Positions 1 to 8,525 of a stretch of 13,124 bases of DNA are shown piece by piece (the first letter of the stretch is position 1; each line of letters starts with the position of its first letter). Source of the DNA: Phoronis ovalis (Eukaryota > Phoronida > Phoronidae); NCBI GenBank assembly GCA_028565635.1, contig JAOXYB010040261.1, positions 1-13,124 on the forward strand, in the 5' to 3' direction. The position numbers were made by a program, and so were the translations under genes. A model generated the notes under the pieces. The model saw nothing but the letters and a program-made list of their open reading frames with translations. It was not told the DNA's origin and did not search any database.

Positions 1-93
1 AAAATTATATCAGACCTGCGCTTTGACCTGTACTTACCCTGTACCAAATACAAAGATGATCTGACGAAAGCTGAAGCTGTTATAGCAACATAA
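1..93 (+). CDS. Possible 3' end of a coding exon, partial, function unknown
   Basis: Frame 1 is open from the window edge to a TAA at 91-93, giving 30 residues that end ...DDLTKAEAVIAT. The stretch has mixed codon use and CpG content (ctgcgc, gacga) unlike the AT-rich DNA that follows, which suggests real coding sequence. It is a mixed polar and charged peptide with no motif I recognise. It could be the last exon of a gene lying to the left, or an unspliced gene end. A possible splice acceptor (tatatcag) ends near base 12, so the coding part may be shorter. Thirty open codons can occur by chance, so the call is tentative. Confidence 0.3.
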   Translation, partial: KIISDLRFDLYLPCTKYKDDLTKAEAVIAT

Positions 94-107
94 AGAAAAG
101 GGTACAT

Positions 108-171
108 ACGCCCCCGACGACGCCGCATACACTACGACAATATGCCCACTCCACTATGGTGGATGGGCATA
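108..171. repeat. CpG-dense patch followed by a hairpin
   Basis: Six or more CpG dinucleotides fall within about 32 bases (108-139), next to DNA that is otherwise CpG-poor. Directly after it is an imperfect inverted repeat: tatgccca (141-148) pairs exactly with tgggcata (164-171), and ccac (151-154) pairs with gtgg (159-162) around a four-base loop. A related 31-base motif lies near the right edge (12948-12978). This may be part of a dispersed repeat or a structured 3' UTR. The hairpin is visible directly; its role is unknown. Confidence 0.45.
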
Positions 172-179
172 AAGAGAAT

Positions 180-2800
180 CCCAAGGCTTTCTTAGAAAAA
201 AAGAGAACCATAGGGCTCACTATGAAAAAAAATGCACTCATAGGTTCCCTTAAGAAAAATAAGAATGCTTGGCTCTTTTTGTGAAAGAAAAGAATTGTAC
301 AACTCTGAGGAAAAAAGCATTGCAAGGCTCTCTTTGAGTATTGTTCTCTTCAGTATGATACAGGAACAAGAACGAATGTCTTATGGTGATTGAAAAACAT
401 AATAAACAGTAAACTAACAACATTCCCTATTCATAATTTATTATCTTATCACATTGTGGTATTTACAATAGTTGTTTTTGATAAAAGAAGTGTGCATCCT
501 ATCAAAAACTCAAATCTTTATTGCACTGTGGTCAGTTTTATTGTTCATAGTTGAACAGTGCTATTTTGTTAATTGTTTTAAGGTTTCTTATTCAGTGACT
601 GATCAAAATTGTTACTGTATAAAAATCATGATCACTCATACTGCATCAAAACTGGAGAAGATTTCTCGGCAAATTTACCTTTGTGAAGGAAGTGTGTTAC
701 AAAAATACCTATTACTTTCTTGATTTTTCAGTTTTTACAAAAACAAGCTATTAATATCTTTACTTTGTTTTATATTGAATACTTAAGTTAATAATGTACC
801 TTTGTCTTAAAACATTATACAAGCAACCAGGAACAGGCAGTACCATTAGAATCACTGGTGAAAAGCTTGGCCTGGATTTTTATAGAGCAGTTGTTGTTAT
901 TTTATCAGCAGAACTTTTGTTGTATCTTATCAGAAAGTCAATTAGATGCCATAACCCTATTCATAGTCACTCAGCACTTTTCAGTATGCAAGTACTACAC
1001 ACTGGTGTCCTTAAGGAGTTCACATATAGCTTATATTAAACTATGCACTAGTACACAACATACAAGTGTTACATTATTTTTACACATTAGAATGTATGCA
1101 GTATATTTGATTTGGCTCTAAATATGAATATTCTATTTATGAAAAATATGATATTAATTATTGAAAGCATGAATATGCTAGAAGCATAATTCAATTCTAA
1201 CTAATCCTATTGACATAGTAAGACACCATGAGAAAACAATGCATTTTACAACACTGCTGCCTAATGATTGAATTTGTTTTTAAACTGTCAAATTAAACAA
1301 TAAAATTACATTTCCAACTGGACATCAATTTAACATTTTACAATTAACTGTAAAGTTCATGGAATGATCAAATTAGTCAGCTTTACTGTATTTACTGCTA
1401 TTAAATGAGCACCTATTTATCCATTGTAATGAAAGATAAAATTTCCAGAAGTTGGTGGCATTATTAAATATTATAAGCTCCATATCAGAAAAACTAAAAC
1501 AGTCTGCATGTTTGGTACAGTAATACTTAGCAATAGTTTTTTTTTTAGCATTGTATTTAACAAATCATCACTAACACTAATAGGATTTTAATAACAGAAA
1601 CATACTGTAATACAGCATGGGTTATTAATTACACTAATGTTTTGTTTCATATAGCACTCCTTAATGACTTACCAACAATTAAAGTTAAATGGACCATGTA
1701 ATGAGTTGTTTGTACTCTAACAACATTACAGAGTTATAAAATAAAAAAGGAGAAAAAACAGAAGAATTAAACATTTTTCTGATATTTATAGCAATCATGT
1801 ATGCAGTTGAAACAAGAGCCTTTATAAATAGACAACTTGAAATATTTCAACTAACTTAATTCTAACAGATATTTTAACTCTACATCCCCACTGTACTTAA
1901 TTTCTGCATTTATGTTTTGAACAGCCCTTGAAACAAATAGATTAACGAGAAGGAAATTGTACATTAGACAGGATATTTTTGTCCAGGTGAATCATAGCTA
2001 CTTATCAAACAAATGACAGCCTGAATCATTCCACAGTGACTATCTTTTATATTTTCATCACAGACTGGCGTGTACACTATTTATAGCATTTAGAAGCCAG
2101 GATTGAAGCACAGTTGTAAATAGATTTATACATAAACTACAAAGAGGCTATTCTTCAAGGAGAGATGAGCATTGAGAAATGAGTCCATAGCTGCCACAAC
2201 TATCAGTCTCCTGATATTTTTTTACCATTGTATGCAATAAAAGATTGTCCAATTCCCCATTCAAGCATTTTGCCAAATTGACAGTTTTACCAGTCATTCA
2301 AGTCAAATTTGTTTCATTCTGGTTGAACTACAATACACTAGAAGTGCATGATGGGCACTATAGTTATCAAAAAAAAATCTTATCATCCATTTCAGGGATC
2401 ACTAACCTTTGAAATTAGACACAAATCTAAAAAATGTGCCCTTATGCAGCAAATGAGTTTGACAGTTTTAAAGGCTTTAACACAACATAGATTCAATAAT
2501 ATGACTTCAGTTGATAATCATTCAGCAATTAAGAATGCATCTGCATTAAATGTCAATTTTTTTTATAGAAAATCATAACTTGACTACTAATATGCATTTA
2601 GTTAGCTGAATAATAGACATTAATTTCCTGGCATACTTCAGAGTCAGTCAGAAAACTTATGGTTAGGTGCAGTGAATCAATAATTTCAAAAAGAAAGTAT
2701 AACATTCAAGAAATTGCAAATAAATCTTTGTACACTCAAAGTAGTTTGTGGCAGAGATGGTTTTTGTGAGGGTCATGTGGTTCAATTGAGCCTCTTCAAT
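180..2800. other. Gene-poor AT-rich stretch, no supported feature
   Basis: This is AT-rich sequence with scattered short chance ORFs. CpG is almost absent: by hand I count two between 1201 and 2840. I saw no open frame flanked by credible splice sites and no RNA gene. Possible identities are intergenic DNA, a long intron of the minus-strand gene that starts at 7752, or a long 3' UTR. The sequence alone does not decide among these. Confidence 0.6.
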
Positions 2801-2807
2801 TACAGTA

Positions 2808-2941
2808 GGTTTCCAAGTTATGCTATCATGATAAAGTACTAAATATACTGATTTGTGACAGTTACTCAGATTTTTCCGACGTCATTTTACCGCATCACAA
2901 ACCAGTATTTTCTATATACGGAAGAGCATAACTCGGAAACC
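2808..2941. mobile_element. Fold-back (MITE-like) element with terminal and internal inverted repeats
   Basis: The outer arms are ggtttccaagttatgct (2808-2824) and agcataactcggaaacc (2925-2941). They are inverted complements at 16 of 17 positions. A second nested pair, atactgatttgtga (2845-2858) and tcacaaaccagtat (2895-2908), matches at 13 of 14. The element is about 134 bases, has no coding capacity, and would fold into a long hairpin with a loop of about 36 bases. Size and structure fit a miniature inverted-repeat transposable element or a similar fold-back repeat. I could not identify a target-site duplication, so the exact ends and superfamily are unknown. Confidence 0.65.
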
Positions 2942-2949
2942 CACTCCCA

Positions 2950-3008
2950 ATAAAGTACTATATATATATATACTGGTTTGTGACAGTTACTCAGATTTTT
3001 CTGAAGTC
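2950..3008. repeat. Partial direct copy of the left part of the fold-back element
   Basis: This segment repeats 2831-2884 in the same orientation: ataaagtacta, then tactggtttgtgacag, then ttactcagattttt and a closing gtca. It is interrupted by a short TA dinucleotide run (2960-2972) that is shorter in the first copy. The two copies are about 120 bases apart. It lacks the outer arms of the first copy, so it is either a truncated second insertion or a local duplication. Confidence 0.65.
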
Positions 3009-3049
3009 AAAGCTGGACCCCTAACATTCTGGGACCGCCCCTGCTGTGC

Positions 3050-6000
3050 ATGTAATATGAATAAAGCACAACATGGCATAGGTTCTGAACTCTGTAAACT
3101 CTTATATTTTATAGTCTATAAAACTTCATAATTTTTTCACTTGGAATCTGGCATTCTTAATTTATTTTCAGAATGGGTAATATGAAAAGAGCAATAAAGA
3201 ATAAGTTTCTACACAGTTTAACAGTCTAATATTTGTGTCTGCTGCAAACAGTGTTTTACATTTGACTTCAAGACATTTCTCAAGGCAGTATATAAAAAAA
3301 TCAACCGCAAAACTTTAACACAGCAAGTATAATTCATAGCTATATTTTTTTTAAATGCACGAAACATTTATAAAAAGACAACTCGGAAACAAATATGACA
3401 TTTTTATGTAGCAAACCTAATTATGTAACTAATGCTAATGTTATCATTTTCTTATTAAGGCAATGTACAGTAACTTTTTATGAGTAATCTCTCATGATAT
3501 AGAGACAGATGACTGTCTCCAGTTAATCCAGCATGTGTAAAATAACATGTATGAAACTATTATAACCAATCTAGTGAATGCAAAAAAACGATCTAATTTA
3601 CCACAAGAACACTGATTTTAGCCAGCTCTGTACGCGGTAATTCATGCATCAGATTCCTAAATCAGGCAACTAACTGCTATAATCACATAACTATAATTCA
3701 GTTGCAACATTTAGCATCAAATAACGGCATGAGTACAACTTACAAATATTGAATCTGAATTAAAGAATTTGGGTAAAACACAGCTGTCAAAACTCCTGTT
3801 GCAAGCATGTTCCAGTTTTGTAGCTCCTTTTTTGACATTAGTTTCAAAAGAAAGTTGTCTGAACAAACCAAATCTCTTGTACAAAACTTGAAAGATAAAG
3901 TAAAAGATACAATGAGCAGGTGAGTGTCACTGGTTAACCAGGAGTGACCAGGTCAAAAATCAGAAAGTTAACTGTGGAGTGTTTTTATATGCATTTTGAA
4001 TCAGCACACTGCTATTTTTTTGGGAAATATTTGAGAATAGCATACATGCTTATTCCTACAATGTTTGAATTAAGTTCCATTCACTGTTAATATAATATTC
4101 ACAATAATGCAATGTATAATTACTTGAAGCACAATTAAAACAAATCAATGATCTTTTGTAGCCTAAATATTTTGCTAATGGGATATATAGGTTTATATGC
4201 AGCTCATCAGCTATGTAGTCAGAGAGCGGAACAATTTCAATGACTTACAGTAAACCGCCATAGAACTGGGAAATGAGAGAGACATAAAGTCTGATCTGCT
4301 TGCTTTTCAGTTATTAAAGCTTAATCATGTGGTGGTATTAATTAATATCAAACCGAATTAACAAGATTCATCACTATCTTTAGTGGGATAGAATTTTTGC
4401 TGGTTTTTTACTCTTGTATTATGATAGGATATCCTATAGAAGGCATTATGGTTAAAGCTGTGTGACATGATATGACAGTGATTGACATCTATCCACCACA
4501 AACATTATTAATGTATTGACCTGAAGTGAAGCATTAAAAAAATATAATATATGCAATGAAATCACACAAATGTTTTAAGTATACATCATTGGTTATTTCT
4601 TAAAAATATCATAAATGGTTTCATCAAGATATTAAAAATGAACTAAAATTAAAACAAAATTTATATGTAAAGGACATAACAATTTACTGACTATTTAATA
4701 ACAGAAAACAATTTTTTGACAACGAATCTTTTTTAAATAAAAAACAATTACTTTTGATAGATTTTCAGTTTTAAATTTCTCAGTTAGCAGTATAATAATA
4801 CAGCCTTTTCTAGAGGCACTGACCATGGATAGATGAGTATTATTACATAAGCCCACAGTGTGACAATGTCTGAATATTTAGCATCTTTTGTGTAACACTG
4901 TATTCAGAGATGACAGGTAAGGTGTTATAGTAACTATTTTAAAAATTTAATGGACCCTGTCATAGTTAAGTACAATACCTGTAATGTCTAACAAATAATA
5001 ATGATATAATCACCATAAACTGACAGTAATTACATCATAATTCCATTTTATTTTAACTATTTTCAATGTAGACAAAAGAAGATATGTATGTTGACAGTCA
5101 GCTTTATACATTGTATGGGTCCCTGGTATTTTTCAAGAAGTCTTGATGGTACTACTGCAGAATAGCTTTTGTAGGGGATTGCACAATTATATTAAATCGC
5201 TGCCAAATTTAATATTATTCAATTTTTTAATGGCACATTTTGGCACACAGCCATAGATCACTAAAACAGTGTGCATGGATTTTGATTTTTCGAAGAGTTA
5301 TAGTTGTTTTTCAGAACTTGTAAAATCAGGACTATTTTTGCATTTTTACATTAAAATTATTCACATTACAAATCAACATATATATCAAAACATATCTACA
5401 AATTATAGACATGCATATACATGCCACAATCTTTCTCATGCATACACTTTTATTTAAAAGTTTCATTGAAAGAAGTATTCAGACTAAGAAAAAAAAAAAA
5501 AAAAATACTACTGAATACTGACACTAATACTTGCATATCAAATAGTTTATATTTTATGTCAGAGTACTGACCATTAGATTAGGTCCACTTCAAATACAAT
5601 ACTTACATAATGTGAATAATGATACTTTCTAAAGATTGTGTATTTGTTGAACAGAATTTATAGAATAAGCATTATAAATTTGTTTAAGTATTAATCAAAG
5701 CTAAAAACTAAATGTGAATTCTAAAAGCAGAAAATTTAATAATACTAATACTGGACAAATAATACTACTTGTACAGACAGAGCAGAAAACTAATGCCAAT
5801 CTTCCTTTTCTTTGTTTTTGTTTTATTTCCTGTATGCATCTTGTCAGCAAATTTGCATTTATCTGAAACTACCAACAAATAAAAAATATGAAATTTGTCG
5901 TAGTTTAATAAGCATATTATGTATACCTTAGAAAAGAATTCTTTTTTCTTATTTTTAAAATCCTTTCTTTAGCATTAAAAAAAGAACACTGGCAATTTTA

Positions 6001-7050
6001 TCAATTAAAAGTTAATGAACCAGTTAATCTTTTCTGAAGCCAGTGCTATATTTTAACTTTTACAACAAGCAGTTTATAAAACTAACACTTCACAGTTCAG
6101 ATAAACTACTAGCCTAAAGTTTCACAGCTTTGCAGATAAAATGTGAATGTTTATTAACTGTTAGGTAATAAAAAGATAAAAGAGAGCTAGATAAGCATGC
6201 CAAAGACAAACAGTTTTAAACATTTTGATCACAGGCTTTGAAAGATTTTTAAATACAAGATGCCTATATAACAGCATGGGATCAAAAACCTTTGATGTTC
6301 AACCAGAAATCTTGAAAACTAAAACCAAGCAAACAAATTTCTTTTGCACTGATGACAATACATTGGTGACAACAAATAAATAGAAGCTATACAAGCCAGT
6401 CATCCCTAATCATCTTGGCTATAAAATTTCAGTTTTGGTGTGATTGGCAGACTATGATCTAAACAAAACAGCAAACATTTGAGCCCTTGGGTATTGATAC
6501 AAGACTGTGATCTTGTAAATGCCATGTGATAACGAAACAGGAATATTGTTGTACATCTTACATACATACATTATATAGAAACAGACTGCTAGTTAACAAA
6601 GTGAAAGCTATAATTTCCTTTATAAACTTTGCTATACATACATTCTCTTTGTAGCATACTGGATGGCATATTAAATTAAGTAACATACAGCACTACACTA
6701 TAAAATTTAATCAGTCATTTAAGTATTTAAAAATAGTAACCATACTTTTTATTCACTTGAAAACTTCAGAAAAAAACACAGTTTTGTAAAGCTGAATAAC
6801 CAGAGAAGAAACCTATCTTGAATATGTTGCATGTGAAATGTGTGTCAAATTAATGAAGCAAAACAAAAGAGTTTATGCAGCCATGTGCTGGCATTGCCTA
6901 AGGTTAAACACTAACAACCAAAGAATGTACACAATACACATGGATATGCATAACTTAGCCATTGGTTTCATTCAACACACAGCTAAAAGTAATATTTACT
7001 CGTTTTTTGTGGTTGGTGCAACACTATTTTGAATTAATCCATTACAAAAC
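3050..7050. other. Gene-poor AT-rich stretch, only small palindromes
   Basis: I found no convincing coding exon on either strand. Small visible structures are a perfect palindrome ctggttaaccag (3930-3941), the palindrome ataggatatcctat (4424-4437), the palindrome aaaagaattctttt (5932-5945), and a 17-base A run at 5489-5505. All could arise by chance or slippage in DNA this AT-rich. If the minus-strand gene beginning at 7752 continues leftward, this stretch would be its intron or 3' UTR. Confidence 0.55.
5474..5519. repeat. Poly-A run inside a 9-base inverted repeat
   Basis: The arms agtattcag (5474-5482) and ctgaatact (5511-5519) are perfect inverted complements. They flank a 17-base A homopolymer (5489-5505). 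The arms are short, so this may be coincidental. Confidence 0.5.
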
Positions 7051-7051
7051 A

Positions 7052-7115
7052 TCACGAGAAGACTGTGACCACAAATTGAAATTTCAAATGAATTACATTA
7101 ATCTCAAAATTTGCC
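7052..7115 (-). CDS. Candidate terminal exon of the minus-strand gene (weak)
   Basis: On the minus strand a pyrimidine-rich tract ends in an acceptor (ttttccag, AG at 7117-7116). The sequence beyond it continues the phase left by the donor at 7494: the split codon becomes CGG, and 20 further codons follow before TGA at 7054-7052. A minus-strand AATAAA lies at 6753-6748. If real, the minus-strand gene would encode a small protein of just over 100 residues. The peptide has no recognisable motif and is rich in hydrophobic residues, as AT-rich random sequence tends to be. It may well be chance, and the real second exon may lie elsewhere or outside the window. Confidence 0.2.
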
Positions 7116-7494
7116 CTGGAAAATTCGGGGACGGGGTAAATTGCAATTTGCTTTACCACAGAAACAAATGAAAACGGAGAAACTCAAAAAGATAAACTAT
7201 TTAATTTATATATCTATAGACGGTTATAGACCATAGCATAGGATTATTATATGGACAAAATAATTCATGCAGATTAAAAAAAAATAAAAGGAGCTGACGA
7301 TTTGGTATTTTATCTCAGGATTTTATCTACAAACGTACTTTTTGTCTTGTCTGGTAATGTTTGTAATCGAGAAAATACATTACCAATTAAGTTAATTGCG
7401 AAATATCAAACACGGAGAAACTAAAAGTAAAAAAGGGTAAAAAAGCTGGCGAATTTTGAATCAAAAATTTTTTTTTTGAAGTATTTTAACTTAC

Positions 7495-7752
7495 CGGAAC
7501 AATTCAAGCAAGCAGCTATCAAAATTGGAACAGTTACTTTCCTGTGTAGCCAATACAGCGTATACATTATCAAGGTGCCTCATAAAATTATCAAGAAATG
7601 TGACAGTTTTTCATAAGACTGTCCACCACAAATTCTCTCGATCGCACTTCGACTTTGTTGTGATTAAGTGAAATCTCGGCCACTTTTAAATCTCGCACCT
7701 TATTCGCATTGACATCTAGTGGCAAATCAAGCAACCATTTATCATCTGACAT
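7495..7752 (-). CDS. First coding exon of a divergent gene, with an apparent one-base frameshift
   Basis: On the minus strand an ATG at 7752-7750, directly preceded by an in-frame TGA, opens a frame beginning MSDDKWLLDLPLDVNANK. It reads 53 codons to TGA at 7593-7591. From 7610 to 7495 a second frame is open for 38 codons plus two bases (including TFLDNFMRHLDNVYAVLATQ). It ends at a near-consensus donor, ccg followed by gtaagt, with GT at 7494-7493. Both parts look coding. They would join if the five-base homopolymer at 7607-7611 (A on the minus strand) had one base fewer, giving about 85 codons ending in phase 2. No intron fits, because the gap between the parts is too short. The cause could be an assembly homopolymer error, an allelic disruption or a decaying gene. 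I do not recognise the family. The predicted product looks soluble, partly helical and charged, with no signal peptide. Confidence 0.55.
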
Positions 7753-8489
7753 TCAGACTCTACTGATTATCATTATGATTTTTAAGCAAATATTATTTCC
7801 TGTAAATGTGTCTCATATTTCTGTTAAACAAACTTTTTCACATTTGATTTAAAATATAACGCTATTTTCGTTGCTTTTTGCAAGACATTTAGTGGTAGTT
7901 GATGATAAGTAACACCTTTATTATTAGAACACATCCCGGGAACACATCTGTCTAAAATGTATGCAGCAGATGATCAACAAAGCTAAAGTTGTGGAAAAAC
8001 GAGATTCATAAACTAAATAAGTATGTAACTGGTTCTGTATTATATGATAAGTATACTCTAAGTTTCAGTGATTTGAAGAAAAAAAAGATATCTTGTATGA
8101 TATGTATTTTTGTGAAATTCGAGAATTGGGATCATTGGAAAAAGCAGACGATAATCGGATAAGTTTAACTATAAGTATAAGACTATAACTATAAATGCAA
8201 ATGGAGAATCGACAATAAAAAAACAAATTCCTTCTAGACCAAAAATGTGATTAAGATTTTATAAACAATATTTGAACTTTCCATTATTGTATCCACAACT
8301 TAACATCTATTTAATAAGATATAGGAATTAAAATTTTATGTACACTTCCATAGGCATAGACTTGTCTTGCTAGTTATTGTTGATGTGGCCACTTTCTATT
8401 TCTACCAGGGGATTTTTAAAGTCAGAGTTGGCTTGTAATCAAGTTAATAAAGTTCAAGTACACAAACTCGCCTGCAAGATGTCATCACC
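7753..8489. promoter_or_regulatory. Intergenic region between two divergent genes, probable bidirectional promoter
   Basis: The start codons of the minus-strand exon (7752) and the plus-strand gene (8490) are 737 bases apart and point away from each other. The surrounding 7.0-8.6 kb holds about 33 CpGs by hand count, against two in a similar length at 1201-2840. This is the pattern expected of an unmethylated promoter in a genome whose bulk has lost CpG through methylation. I cannot place a TATA box or transcription start with confidence. The 5' UTRs of both genes should lie here. Confidence 0.5.
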
Positions 8490-8505
8490 ATGCCTCGTTA
8501 TCTAG
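8479..8505 (+). promoter_or_regulatory. Short upstream ORF overlapping the chosen start
   Basis: An ATG at 8479 with A at -3 opens an eight-codon frame ending in TAG at 8503-8505. It overlaps the proposed start ATG at 8490 in a different frame. The 8490 ATG has the better context (cacc before it), and its frame runs into the splice-consistent exon chain. If the transcript includes 8479, this small frame could lower initiation at 8490. Confidence 0.4.
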
Positions 8506-8525
8506 CGAAAGACTATTTAGCTGAG
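8490..8525 (+). CDS. Exon 1 of the plus-strand gene (start exon)
   Basis: Twelve codons, MPRYLAKDYLAE, start at an ATG preceded by cacc and end in phase 0 at a GTAAGC donor. This ATG was chosen over 8479 because the 8479 frame stops after eight codons. Translation continues smoothly into exon 2 (LLQYQQDLLL). The intron is only 121 bases. Confidence 0.65.

Noticed and set aside
80-325. 81-codon minus-strand frame
   Set aside because: Mostly Phe/Leu/Lys from A-rich and T-rich runs, with no splice context. It overlaps the hairpin patch and looks like chance.
472-723. 83-codon plus-strand frame
   Set aside because: Composition matches its AT-rich surroundings; no motif, no splice context and no supporting neighbour.
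794-1121. Two overlapping plus-strand frames in different phases
   Set aside because: Neither has a recognisable motif, and two overlapping frames of similar length suggest a locally stop-poor stretch rather than a gene.
2348-2578. 76-codon plus-strand frame
   Set aside because: No motif, low-complexity Lys/Asn/Phe codons and no flanking splice sites that extend it.
5269-5457. 62-codon plus-strand frame
   Set aside because: Driven by AT-rich His/Ile/Asn codons including a cat/cata-rich stretch; chance.
6276-6383. 35-codon plus-strand frame with mixed residues
   Set aside because: Slightly protein-like but short, without splice signals and without any gene around it.
6838-7171. Two overlapping plus-strand frames
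   Set aside because: Overlapping in different phases, with no motif; part of the AT-rich spacer.
7166-7460. Apparent duplicated block starting with cggagaaact (about 7175 and 7416)
   Set aside because: Only the ten-base word and a vague agctg-cga match are shared; too weak for a repeat call.
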